Positions 44,101 to 54,689 of a stretch of DNA of 64,000 nt are shown one piece after another. The DNA comes from Salminus brasiliensis. Lineage: Eukaryota; Chordata; Actinopteri; Characiformes; Bryconidae. Each line of letters begins with the position of its first letter. Positions within the stretch are counted from its first letter, which is position 1. The stretch covers positions 39,809,842-39,873,841 of the forward strand of contig NC_132880.1 in assembly GCF_030463535.1 (NCBI RefSeq), read 5' to 3'. A program made the translations under genes and the position numbers. The notes under the pieces were generated by a model. The model had not been told where the DNA came from. It was given only the letters and a program-made list of their open reading frames with translations, and made no database searches.

Positions 44101-47100
44101 TTAGTCAGACACTAGAGGGCGCTCCCGAGTAAGTTCAAAAATATTTTTATAATGTTATTAATAATTTAATAACATTATGAGATACCAGAGCCATCTTGCC
44201 AACCAGTCAGCACTCTGTAGCAGTAATGTGTAATAATGTCTCTATTGATTTTGGTCTTTCCAAAATGAAAGGCGGATCCTGAACAAGTAGTAAGACACTT
44301 AGCCATTTAGCTCCATTTATCCCTAGTCACTGAGGACACGCTTGAGGTCTCCCTCTAGCGTTTTTCAGTGATTTTTGATACAACTAAGGAAATAGGAAGT
44401 GGTCAGGCTCTCCATAACCCAGCTCTGGTCTTGTCTCTCCCGCCCCTCTCCCTTCCTCTTGCTGCCATGTGTATGTGAGACCGGCTCACATACAAAGGTT
44501 TTTCCGATTCCCTCTTTATTGTTTACCACTTGCTGTGCTGTTTGCAGTGAAATGACTGAAAATAAATGTACTACTTCAGCAACATTCTGGACCTTTCCCA
44601 ATTCAATTCAACTCAAAAATTTCAACTCAAGAAATCATGATGGATCGGACGTGGATGATGTGTTGGGTTTGTGTGTGGAAACACATTGAACATACTAGTG
44701 TTTACACACAACAGGCTGTAGCAGTCTGTAGCAGTCTATACCAGCTCAGGGGGGTTTGTACAACTTGCACGATTTACTACTCAAAATAATGAAAAGAAAA
44801 CTAGTCTAATGTAGTTGTGTGTGTGTGTGTGTGTGTTTGGGGGGGTTACAAATGAGGTTACAAATCAGTTGTATGGGTCACGTAATTTGCTCAAGACTGT
44901 CTGAAGTCTCATTTCTCTAGGTTTATATTCTGTGTGTGTTTACAGGTTCTTTGTGAATTTCACTATAGCTGTGTACAACAAAACAAGCACAGACAACAAA
45001 AGAAGGTCCTTTGTGTTTACTGTATGTCCATTTCTCTCACCATGAGTCTGGCCGTTTTACAGCAGCGTCCTATAACCAGGACTTGTAGTCCCAGAACGCT
45101 GCACATTCAAAGACTGTTTCTCTTATTCTGTCGATGTAGCCTGAGGAGGTAGTAAGGGTTTGTTTTACTCTGATATGTGTGCAGATAATTGTTAGGACAC
45201 ATTAGAACATACCATGTGTTTGGTAGAAGTTTAGGACAAGACGCTTCACTTCAGGTTGTTTACTCTGTGTCTTTGATAATCTCTGGGTTTAGTAAGGCTT
45301 ATGTTAAAACTAAAGCGTATTAGTGTGGACATAGCTTTAGTGTTTTCCAACTTGTTTGTAAACATCAGGGGCTGGATTCACAAATGTCTTAAGAAAGAAA
45401 TTCTCCTTAGATGTGCTTCTTTTATTATCCTTTATACTTAAAATAAGTTAAGATAAATATTAGATATTAAATAGTTGTTCTTCGAAAAAGCTCTTAACTT
45501 TTCTCTTAGGAAACATTCTGAGAACAACTGGTATTCTTAAAAACTAAAAGATCTTAACCTTATAATCGCCTCATGCTAGTCTTAGACTGTCAGAAGAGGT
45601 CAGAAGGTCTTTAAAATGATCAGTTTAAATAGTTGAATTTGTAGAATCAGTTTCTATTTAAACAAGATTGATAAGTGGAGATTGTTGCCCAGTGGACTAA
45701 AGCGCTGCCGCTGTAATCTGGTGATCGCTGGTTCGAATCTCAAATCATGCTGCCTGCAATCAGCAGCCAGAACCTAAGAGAGCACAATTGTCCTTGCTCT
45801 CTCCGGGTGGGTAGATGGCTCTTTCTCTCCCCACATCACTTTCGTGTGTCTGCCAACCGATGTATCAGAACGGGGTACCCGGCGCTTTCCTCCAAGGGTG
45901 TTGGTTGGTTATCCAGTGACAGTTTGAAAAGAGGTGTTGGATGGTACACATGTGTTGGAGGAGTCATATATAAGTCCTTACCCTCCTAGTGTCGGGAGCA
46001 TTACATGTGACTAAAATGTTTAAAAAAAGACTTTTATTATTTTATATTATTATTATTATTATATATAATAGATTTTAGATTATTGTTAGTTACTAAATAG
46101 GGAAAATAATGAATTGTTAGTTTCCTCCATCGTCACTTCTAGTTCCTGTGTACTGAAATGTTTTAGTGCTTAATTTTATCCAGTATCTCCTCCATCATTT
46201 TGCTTAAGGCCGCATTAACTTTACTGCATAATGAAAAATATAATTTCTCATATCATTTATGATAAGCTGTAAAATACAGCATAAAAAGCAACAAATGACT
46301 GCATCAGAAAACCACCTAGTGTTTTTAAAAGCAAATAATTCCTTATAATATTACATAATTTGTTAATGTCTTATGTCTTATTTTTTAGAACATTCTTATA
46401 AACGTTGTTTTCATCTTTGTAGTTTTCTTCTTTGGAAAGCTTTTGTGAATCCGGCCCCTAAAAAACGACATATTACCATACATATACTGTGTATTTGATA
46501 AGTATCAAGTCATCAAGTACGATGTTACATTTTTACCAAATTGCCCACCCTTACTTCAACTCTCCTCCTCTCTTAGGTCAAGTGCCATTAGTAAGTACAA
46601 ATCAGACACAGCCAGTGAGAGGTATGTATCTGAAGAGCAGAACCTATGAAAATATCAACTAGTTTTTGCTTTGCAAACATTGCTGCTCACTGTATCTCAG
46701 TGGCAGCTGAAAGAGACGCAGAGAGGTTTAGCGTGTCCCCCCAGGGTGACTGCCTGATGCCTGCTGTTATCTCCAGCCTTGACTTCAGCGATTCCTCTTG
46801 CATGGTTAGATTGAAGCCATTTACCGTAGCTTGAATGACAATCCAGTTTTTTAAGTGTCATCCCCTGGTAAAACAGGGTGTCAGCTTGACGCTGCCTTTT
46901 GACTGTGCACACTTTTAGTGAAGGGATAATAGGCATGCTCATGACTTGTACTGAAGGTTACTCAGAAGTTTACAAGGTCAGCACTACCCTTTCATAACTT
47001 TTGACCTGTATGGTCAACCACTACCAGGTGTACACATTTTGGCTAAATGGTCTTAACGGACACGTAAGAAGACACTGTTTCACCACAGCTTACACACATC

Positions 47101-49677
47101 TATACACGCACCTTGTGTGTCCAAAAGTTTGTAGACACTCCTTTTGCTTACTGAATGCGCACCCAGTGCTGACACGAGCAGTACATACAGCTTCTCTCCA
47201 TCTCCATTGAGAAGCATTAAGCATCTGACGATATAATGGGATGTTCTGGTGCAGCCGCACATGGGCCTAAGGTCACAATGTCCAGTGACAAGCATTGGCA
47301 AGATGTGTCTAAAGTTGCCCAGCCCCCCAGGGGAGTGTGGAGCATGTGAATTGCATTAGGGAGGTAGTGATGGAGTAATCGAGCACCATCAGATACCTTT
47401 GGAATGACCTCACTATTGCGCTTGTGGTTGTGGTCCTAACAGCAATGTTCTAGCATTTAGTGTAAAGCCGTTTGAGAAGAGAATACTATAAATATAACAA
47501 TAATAATAATAAAAAAATAAATAATAATAATAAATATTTGATAAGTGCATTTAAAGACACCCAATATTGTTCCTGCAGCTAAGAGGGAGGCCAACTCCCT
47601 ATTAATCTCTAGATGAAAGATTGAGCAGGTGTCTACATACATTTGGACATACATTGTGTGTGCCATATATGAAGCTTTTTCATTCATATATGTGCAATAC
47701 ACCTTACCATGACTGCATATACATACACGTATGTTCATCTTTCAGGGGTGGCAATGGAATGTGAAAGATGATAGCCTCTGCATTTTGTCCTTTTTGTCTC
47801 CTTTTGTGACTTTTATTTATGTAATCATAATCATATTCATGTACCACACAGACAGATTTTCCAGATGACTGTGGATGTACATTACAGTAATACTATGTCT
47901 GATTTGCCTTCATACTGACAGTGGCACAAGTTTTGTAATTTCACCTCTGTACAACACCTCAGTGCATCTGAAATGGAGAAATTAAGATACGATAAAAGTA
48001 AAGACCTTTAGCTTTAATTCAAGGGGCTTCACAAAAATATCACATTAACCGGATTTGGAATTACGGAAGTTTATTACAAACACCCTCTATTTAAACAGGC
48101 TCAAAAGTAATTGGACAGAGGAACATTATTGTAAATATAAAAGTATTTTTACCTTTTATGTCTGAAGGCACATGGAACCCATGAATATCACCAAACAGAG
48201 TTTTTGTTCCCCTGTGAGATGCTCTGCCAGGCCTTTACTGCAGCCACTTTCAGGTGCTGCTTGTTTGTGGGTACTTCGGTTTTGTCTTAAGTAAATGAAA
48301 AGTCGCTCAATACTGCTGAGGTCAAGCGACTGATTAGATGTTAAGGGGCTTTTCCTAACAAAGGAAAGTATTCTGCATTCATCGGCTTTACTTTCTGGTG
48401 GCCTTCCAGACCTTTTGGTGGTTCTGAGCTTGACAGTGAACTCTACAAAATGTACTGATTGTTGAGTCTGCCACTCCTAAAGTTTCTGCTGTGTTCCCAA
48501 TTGGTCTGTTTTTTCCCCCAGTCTAAAGATGGCCTCCTTCTCTTGCATCAACACCTCTTTGGACTGCATATTATGAGTTTACATAAACAGCTACCAAATG
48601 CAAATTCAACACTTGCATTCAAGTTGAGATATTTTATCTTCTTTATTTGTCATTACATAATGAATGCACCTGCCCGTGAAGCATTTGTCCAATAACTTTT
48701 GAGCCTGTGAAAATGGAGAGGCTATGTAAACCATGTCTCTAATTCCTGAATGGTTAATTCAGTAATCTTAAAACTCAAGAATTTCAGATCCTGACAGGTG
48801 GTGTACAGAGGCAAAATCACATAAATTGTGCCATAGGACTGTTATAGTAATTGTACCGTTAGTACTGTTACACTGTTTAAACTCTGTGTGCTGTTTACCC
48901 TGCTTAATATGCGATCACGTCTTACTAGTGGGACAGCCCTGCAGTCATTCAACCATCCTGTAGATCCTGTAAACTACATTGTACCTGATTACCATGAATA
49001 TGTGCCTATGTGGTAATTGTGTACTGTGCCACCCTGTGTGTGTGAACTGATGTGATTATTCCTGTGTCTCTCGCTGTTCTCCCACCTTGCATGCGGTTCT
49101 GTGTGTGACGGTGTGTGTTTGTGGTGTGTCTTACTACCAAGGCTAATCACGCATGTTCTCTCCCTCCTGGCCCGTGCGTGGCGCCCCCTGCTGCTCCCTC
49201 CAGGACCTTGCAGTGGGACACTGACCCCTCTGTTCTGCAGCTGCAGGCTGACTCTGAGCTCGGGTACTTACTCCCACGTCTTTCTGACCATCTGTTTCTC
49301 TTTTCTACTTACCTCTCATTTTCTCTCACTCTCTTTTCTCTCTCTCTCTCTCTCTGTTTGTCTTCCACTCTCTCTTTCTCTTTCTCACTCTGTCTCGTCC
49401 TCTCTTTATCTCTTTATATGTCACTTTCTCAATTTTTTCTGATTTTCCCTTTCCACTTTATCTCTCTATCACACTCTCTTTCTAGCTCTCTTGTTCTCTC
49501 TCACTTTTCCTTCTGTGTCTGTCTCTATCTCTCTTTCTCTCTCTCTTTTTCATGTTCTCGTTTTCCCTTTCTCTTTATCTCTTTCTCTATTTCTCTCTCA
49601 CTTTATTTGTCCTCTTGTCTCTTTTTGTTCTCTGTCTTCTCAATTTTTCTTTGTCTTTTTCTCAATGTCTAGATCTG

Positions 49678-49723
<46 letters not shown>

Positions 49724-49777
49724 GTGTCTCTGTCTCTCTCTCTCTCTCTGTCTCTCTCTCTCTGTCTCTCTCTTTCT

Positions 49778-49816
<39 letters not shown>

Positions 49817-50072
49817 GCCTCTGCCTCTGTTCTCTCATTTTCACTGTCTTTATCTCTCTCTGTCACCCATTATCTGTTTTTCTCTCTCTCTCATTCTGTC
49901 TTAATTACACTCACTTTATGTCTGACTTTCTCACTTTCTCACATTCTTTGTCCTTAGTCTCTTAGTCTCTTTCCCAATGTCTATCTTTTCGTTCTCTCTC
50001 TCTGTCTCACTTGCTCTCTTTTTCTCATTTGACTATCATTCATTTACACTCATTATCTCTCTTACCCCTTTT

Positions 50073-50131
<59 letters not shown>

Positions 50132-51503
50132 CAGTACTCACTGTGGTGTCTCTCACCTTTTTTTCCCCGTCTGACCTTTTATTTCTCTTTCTTTGTCTGT
50201 CTTTCACTCCCCCCCTCCTCCTTCTCATTCTCCTTCTTTTTAAGTTTGTCAGGTTTAAGTGCTTTCAGCTGGTTACTCTCCAGCTGTTTGCCAGGGGCTG
50301 TATGTGGCAGTGATTGATGTACCCTGCCAGTACAGGTGCAGGGGACACTCAGAGTGCAACACATGAGCACTAGAATTAAAACTAGTGTAGTTTTTGCTGG
50401 TCTTCAATATTTCACAAAGAGCGCTGCCTAAACCTTTCCCCATCTAAACAGTAAAGCAGTGAATCGAGTAGGATTCAGCTGGGCTGTGCTTGTGCTTGTG
50501 GATTCACTTTCCACAATGACTAAAATGACATACAGATTACGTCACCATAACTTTTCTTTTATTCTGTTTAGTTGGACAGAGATTGTGTTGCTGTAAAACA
50601 TGTTACTCGTGTGGAAATAAGAAACAAGCAAAATGTTTAAATGTAGTAAAGTTAATATATCACTTAACTGGGTTAACCCTCTGGAGTGTACAAAAACACT
50701 GGTGTGTCAAAGTCAGTGTTTCGGGATGTTTCTATTAATATCTGTACGATAATACAGCACAGAAATACCATTCACACATTTCCTGAATATGTAGGGCTCG
50801 TCCCTTCCATTGCATCTCATTGCCAGATCGTACCTGACTCACATTCGGAGTTACGAGGCTATGAATATGGGTCTAACTGGTGTATTCTGGTGGATTATGT
50901 GTTTATCATTTACCCCTTATCTACAATTGGTGGATTTATGCTTCCTTGTGCCATGTATATACTGTATGTATTATATACTGTTTTACCTTTTACATTACAC
51001 TGCTTTTATGATGCTAAGAGTCTGGTAAACCCGTTTTAAGCACCAAAAGAATTCGTCCACATGAGTAAAGGTATGTTTTCACAAGAAATATGAAGAATTT
51101 CAAAATCTGACTTTAATTGTTTGGGTTTAGGGTCGTTCACACAGTGTTCTAGGTCATATGCAGTCTCATTATCTTAAAGGCTGAGACTGTTCTGAACATT
51201 TTGCTATAAAACATGTGCCTTTACTGACATATTTAAGAAGATCAATCAAGAAAATGCCCTTAGGCTCCAGAGGGTTAATATAAGTGTGTTTTTTTTAATA
51301 TTGCCTCATTATGTATAATGTATGTATGTATATATATATGTGTGTGTATGTATGTGTGCGTGTGTGTGTATTGTATTTGTGTTCCAGACGCAGAATACAC
51401 AGGCTGGGGGCATCTAAGATAACTCAGGTGGATTTCTTGCCCAGGGAGGTGGTCTCCTACTCTAAAGAGACACAGACTCCTCTAGCCGCTCATCAGTCTG
51501 AAG
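38073..51503 (+). CDS. dync1i1: Cytoplasmic dynein 1 intermediate chain 1, N-terminal part (five constitutive exons)
   Basis: Exons 38073-38180, 38316-38430, 40371-40458, 49204-49263 and 51388-51503 join in phase and give about 162 residues; the remaining roughly 480 (dynein light chain LC7 site and WD40 propeller) lie beyond the window. The N-terminal [20 protein letters not shown] helix binds dynactin p150 and Nud[20 protein letters not shown] is the second short helix. A Ser/Thr-rich linker ([16 protein letters not shown]) follows, then [13 protein letters not shown], a Tctex1-binding [11 protein letters not shown] and an LC8-binding SKETQTP. The protein links dynein to cargo and dynactin. 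The close DYNC1I2 paralogue is less likely: [15 protein letters not shown] and the synteny with pdk4 and asb4 favour I1. Confidence 0.93.
38316..38430 (+). CDS. dync1i1: dync1i1 second coding exon
   Basis: Encodes [20 protein letters not shown] then [18 protein letters not shown] plus one base. The acceptor is atacacag|tcag, just after a (TG)n/G run, and the donor is gttag|gtacgt. Confidence 0.94.
38431..40370 (+). other. dync1i1: dync1i1 intron between coding exons 2 and 3
   Basis: Contains an antisense Tc1-like relic (39067-39700). The two blocks catctgaggagcagctgctc (39792 and 39993) form a diverged direct repeat. The mammalian cassette between these exons is not recognisable here. Confidence 0.6.
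39067..39700 (-). mobile_element. Tc1-like transposon relic, antisense
   Basis: Begins ccgatcagccataacatta, the same terminus as 42131. It continues with antisense transposase-like blocks (tcctttaagtcctgtaagttg, ggcattgttatcctggaaga). It is heavily decayed, with no clear right terminus. Confidence 0.6.
40371..40458 (+). CDS. dync1i1: dync1i1 third coding exon (Ser/Thr-rich linker)
   Basis: Encodes [20 protein letters not shown] then DSVDGAAAG, with Val75 split at the start and an Arg codon (AG) open at the end. The acceptor is tgttttag|tccc and the donor is ggcag|gtatgt. Confidence 0.93.
40685..41406. mobile_element. MITE-B with nested MITE family A
   Basis: The termini cactcttaaaaataaaggtg and agcacctttatttttaa are inverted copies. 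The family A element at 40755-41250 interrupts the interior; the flanking sequence continues as one element once it is removed. Confidence 0.75.
40755..41250 (+). mobile_element. MITE family A, full-length copy
   Basis: Starts tacactatatgtccag and ends tctgtccatgtagtgta, with TA at both ends. The interior is colinear with the copy at 832-1316 (length 496). Confidence 0.85.
42047..42689. mobile_element. piggyBac-like MITE carrying a nested Tc1 derivative
   Basis: The ends cccttagaagtc and the exact complement gacttctaaggg are each directly bordered by TTAA (42043-42046 and 42690-42693), the piggyBac target signature. Without the Tc1-derived insert (42131-42559) the element would be about 214 bp. 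No transposase frame is present. Confidence 0.75.
42131..42559 (+). mobile_element. Internally deleted Tc1-like transposon
   Basis: Termini caccgatcagccataacat and atgttatggctgattggtg are inverted with TA at the border. The interior keeps scraps of transposase: gccactttgacaagagtcaaattgtgatgg encodes the [19 protein letters not shown] start. A later cgcctcacaacttacagg block belongs to the C-terminus, so the middle is deleted. Confidence 0.85.
43566..43905 (+). mobile_element. SINE-2 copy
   Basis: Has aggtccagtggaccaaggcg, agagagcacagttggccttg, cacaggtgtctgttagctgt and gcccggagcgtgttgg in the family order. Confidence 0.7.
45367..46459. mobile_element. Non-autonomous DNA transposon (aggggctggattcacaaa termini) with nested SINE-2
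   Basis: The left end aggggctggattcacaaa and the right end ttttgtgaatccggcccct match as inverted repeats with one mismatch over 18. Just inside, cttaagaaagaaattctcct also has an inverted counterpart. A SINE-2 (45684-46020) is inserted inside. No clean target duplication remains. Confidence 0.7.
45684..46020 (+). mobile_element. SINE-2 copy, well preserved
   Basis: Contains cagtggactaaagcgctgcc, gcagccagaacctaagagag, gtacccggcgctttcctcc and ccttaccctcctagtgtcgg. The blocks match 43566, 57250 and the antisense 17930 copy. A B-box-like ggttcgaatctc lies near 45730. Confidence 0.8.
46577..46621 (+). CDS. dync1i1: Candidate dync1i1 cassette exon (45 nt)
   Basis: A strong acceptor (ctctcctcctctcttag|gtca) and donor (gagag|gtatgt) frame exactly 15 codons in the same phase as the flanking exons. 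Inclusion inserts [14 protein letters not shown] plus one Arg in the Ser-rich linker. Skipping joins AG to GACC and gives the human-like R-TLQWD. Intermediate chains are known to be alternatively spliced in this linker. I do not recall this exact segment, so its use is inferred from splice sites and phase. Confidence 0.6.
47110..47660 (+). mobile_element. MITE family A-related element
   Basis: Termini gtgtgtccaaaagtttgtag and catacatttggacatacatt are inverted. The interior (gcagccgcacatgggcctaag) matches the 8943 copy. An AT-rich (TAA)n stretch lies at 47495-47545. Confidence 0.65.
47945..48790. mobile_element. Mariner-like element with long inverted repeats
   Basis: The inner inverted segments caggctcaaaagtaattgga (48096) and its complement ending at 48707 differ at one of the first 20 positions. 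Outer segments (gtaatttcac... and its diffuse counterpart near 48790) suggest longer decayed inverted repeats. The middle contains transposon-like antisense text (cctgtgagatgctctgccag). Confidence 0.55.
49204..49263 (+). CDS. dync1i1: dync1i1 exon ([13 protein letters not shown])
   Basis: The codons read [19 protein letters not shown] with split Arg and Gly at the ends. The acceptor is gctccctccag|gacc and the donor is gctcgg|gtactt, just before the CT-rich tract. Confidence 0.93.
49310..50140 (+). repeat. CT-rich polypyrimidine tract
   Basis: About 830 bases of almost only C and T, with long (TC)n runs at 49679-49715, 49785-49812 and 50077-50130. It starts about 50 bases after an exon donor of dync1i1. 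Leu/Ser-rich and Arg/Glu-rich open frames on both strands are by-products of the composition. Confidence 0.95.
50677..51274. mobile_element. piggyBac-like MITE with TTAA target duplication
   Basis: The ends ccctctggag and its complement ctccagaggg are each directly flanked by TTAA (50673-50676 and 51275-51278). It is 598 bp with no transposase domain in its frames. It sits 113 bases upstream of a dync1i1 exon. Confidence 0.8.
51388..51503 (+). CDS. dync1i1: dync1i1 exon with Tctex1- and LC8-binding sites
   Basis: Encodes [20 protein letters not shown] then [29 protein letters not shown] is the Tctex1 light-chain site and KETQTP the LC8 site. The acceptor is tgttccag|acgc and the donor is tgaag|gtacac. 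The IHRLGAS part replaces the human LHKLGVS. Confidence 0.94.
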
Positions 51504-52429
51504 GTACACTCAGTTCTGTTTCTTACTGTTCTTATGTAACCCACTGCATTTACAGCTTACAGCTGTTATTACTGCTAGTAGCAGTCTGGACGTGCCGATT
51601 ATCGTTGTTTTCATTTTGTGTCTTAACTGACGTCAGCTACTGTTGCTGTAACAGTGTGTCATGTGCCGTTTGCCCCTGTCTGCTACTGTAAGTCCATTCC
51701 TGTTGAATTGTCGTTGCCTATATCTACATATGGCTCCCTGTACATGAAAAAAAGTCCAGGCCTGGAAATGAAAAGTGCTCTGGCGAGGGAAGCGCTTTTG
51801 ATTTTCATCACTGTCAGGTGGGCTGTCATTTCAGCTGTCGAGTTTCATCGAGGAGCTCGAACCTGGTCAGATTAAGATTCATTTGACCAGCAGTGGCCTC
51901 CATTTCCTGAGAGGAAAGCCAAGGGAATGCCTCTTTGAAAAGAGATGCCTGCCCATCAGTGGCTCTGCTTGGAATACAGAACAGTGAGGGCATTGAGACG
52001 GCCATTAAGTGGATGCAGGCTGGGGTAATTCAAGATGGCTTCTATCATCGGGACATCACCTGGAATTGTGTCTGCGTCTTGTGGGGAGGGCTACCACTTT
52101 ACGTTCACATTTCTGCAGAGATCATCTCGTGAGCTGTGTATAATCTGAGATGCTCAGTACGAAGGTTTGAGACACTTTCTTGATTCTGAGGTTAAATTAG
52201 TTTTGATTTTCATTTTTTATGTGAAAAAGTCCTGATTTTAGACTAGGATTGTATACGGCTCTTTAAGGAAATAAGCCCATGAACCATAGAATTTGGAAGT
52301 GACAGCAGGTAAAAAACCTAGTAAGATGGTACATGAGGCACCCTCTGAACAGACTGAGAGGCATCTGGGTGAAACAGTTTAAATGTACTGAAATCCAAGA
52401 AAAAACGTCCAAGGCCAAAGACAGAGGCT

Positions 52430-52905
52430 GTGGGTTCAATACTCGGGTTATTAATCATAGAGTTGAGAGTTCATTGATCACATGGGTGTGGGTCCGATAT
52501 CTGGGTTATTGCTAACAAGGTTGTGGGTTCAATACTCAGATTATTGATCATAGAGTTGTGAGTTCGTTGATCACATGGTTGTGGGTCCAATATCCGGGTT
52601 ATTGCTCACAAGGTTGTGGGATTAATACTCAGGTTATTAATCAGTGTGTTGTGAGTTTGAAACCAAGGTTATTGTTCACAGGGTCTGATATCCGGGTTAT
52701 CACAGGGTCATGGGTTTGATGCTCAGGTTATTGCTTACAAGGTTGTGGGTTTGATACCTGGGTTATTGCCTACAGGGTTTGATACCTGGGTTATTGCTCA
52801 CAAGGTTGTGGGTTTGATACCTGGGTTATTGCTTACAGGGTTCGATACCTGGGTTATTGAATTACAAATTTGTGGGTTTGAAACTTGGACTATTGATCGA
52901 TTGGT
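52430..52905 (+). repeat. Minisatellite of SINE B-box-like units
   Basis: About twelve diverged units of roughly 33-60 bp read gttgtgggttcgatacctgg and gttattgctcacaag. The shared word gttgtgggttcgat matches the SINE-1 head at 14505-14518, including the B box. The block then continues as a decayed SINE (aagctgacactattgggtcc), so the array seems to have arisen within a SINE head. Confidence 0.8.
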
Positions 52906-54689
52906 TCAATGTCCAGGTCTAAGCTGCTAAGCTGACACTATTGGGTCCTTAACCCTACCTGCTCCACAGGTGCCCTACATTACCTGATTCTGGGTTTCTC
53001 AGCTGGAATGCATAAGGAGAAAAATTTTTTAAATTTCTTTAAAACACCATACAAATTAATTGATTGATTTCTGTCATGTTAAAAGGTCTTGTCAAATACA
53101 CTGTGATTTATCTGGTAAAGTATAATAGAGCATTTAGTAAGCTGTACTATTGTATGGGTGGGTTGTACTGGTAAAGGCTGGACCTGTTGTCGGTTCTTTT
53201 TCATCAGAATATAGCTAGTGGTTGGCGTTTAGACACCAATTTCCACAAGTGTACTCCTAATGTACTCCGGCAGATGCTTGATTTATGCATCTGAAGCCAA
53301 TCATATTTAAGGAATTATATTTCAATTACATTTTCAAATTTATGACCTTGTTAAAACGAAGCACACGTAACGCTCAGCTAATTTGATTGCATCCTCCAGA
53401 CTCGGGAGCCAGGTCTGGTATAAAACACAGATGGTTTGAAGAAAAAAAAGGCCTAAACATCTCCATATGGATGGTACCCCTTAACAAGCATTGGCTGGGT
53501 GTTTTGCATAACATTGTCGGGAGGCATAATGCAAAGCACAGGTTTGCTCTCTCCTGTTCTTCCTGTGAAGGGCTGATCTGTAAGCAATATCCCTTCAAGT
53601 GGGAGTTCTACTAAATGTGTCCTCCTGCAGTTGTAGACCTGAGCCCTTCTCCCGCTCGCCTCACACTCGTCTCTCCTTTCTCTTCGTCCTGCCCTTTGCA
53701 CCAAAAACCCCGCCATCTTCTCATTGCTCCTTGATCCCTGCGTTGGCAACAGCTGCTTGCCATGTGATTGGAGACTTCCTGTCATTATAACTGATGTGTT
53801 TTTATTCTTCCCACTTCCTTGAAGCCTGATCAGAATTAAAATTGCTGGCGGAATTTCCTGTCAAGGCGGGCCATTTATTTAGCAAGTGCAACCGCTGACA
53901 GGCCTTTGATTGGCCGTTGCCCTTAGCGATGCTCGCGATTGCTGTAGTTTGTTTGTTTTTTTCCTCCTATCTGCTTTGGTCCAGATGCAGGAGCTAAGTA
54001 TCACAGCTGGCTAGAGCGACACAACTGTCTGTCTGTCTGTCTGAGCGGGCCTCACAGACACTTCCACAGAGGAAAAGAAAGAGTGGGTGGGGGGGAGCTG
54101 TTAAAAAAGAGAGAGAAAGAGAATTAAATGGATCACTTCTCCACCTGCTAAGTTCTTACAGGCCGCTCTCCACTGTTTTCTCAGCCTGTTCGAGAAATTC
54201 CTTCAGCTGATTGGTGAACCTAAACAGATTTTGAATGTTTTGGCCTCCAGTTCTTCCTTCCCTCTCTCTCTCTTTCTCTAGCTCTTTCAGTCTCTCTCTC
54301 TTCCTTATTCATTGAGCCAGTTCCAGGGAAAGCCAGGTGCTAGCGTGCTCTCTAGGAAACTTAAAGCTCTCACACTCATTAAGTGCAGCAATATCTAAAG
54401 TGACTTGTACTAAACAGTGGTCACCTTCCGCAGGCTATGTTTCTACTTGCCACGCTCATTTGAACATGTTTGAACATTTCCCAAGAGTGGCATTGGTGAT
54501 TATCCAAGTTACAGGCTGTTGATACTTTGATTTCTGTGTAGCTTTTGGGGCTTGGAATCATGATATGCTGAAGTAGTTGGAGTTTTTCCTTCCACACTGT
54601 AAAAAGACAGATATATTGAAGACTTAAAATATTACAAAAAACTGATTACATAGTGTTTTTTTAGTTACCTTAACTTATTTTAGTCAAAA

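Larger units (their letters stand above)
40459..49203 (+). other. dync1i1: dync1i1 intron(s) spanning the candidate cassette exon
   Basis: This 8.7 kb is packed with elements: nested MITEs (40685-41406 and 42047-42689), two SINE-2 copies (43566, 45684), a ggattcac-terminated transposon (45367-46459), the candidate exon 46577-46621, a MITE (47110-47660) and a long-TIR mariner-like element (47945-48790). A microsatellite (TG)n lies at 44815-44835. Confidence 0.65.

Noticed and set aside
49101-50313. Overlapping Leu/Ser-rich (plus strand) and Arg/Glu-rich (minus strand) open frames up to 185 codons
   Set aside because: They are forced by the CT-repeat composition, have no start context or homology, and lie in an intron.
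50686-51039. 117-codon frame within the TTAA element
   Set aside because: It lacks any piggyBac transposase features and is too short; the element is called non-autonomous.
52430-52905. CRISPR-like array
   Set aside because: The units are diverged, have no constant repeat/spacer alternation and sit in a vertebrate intron; better read as a SINE-derived minisatellite.
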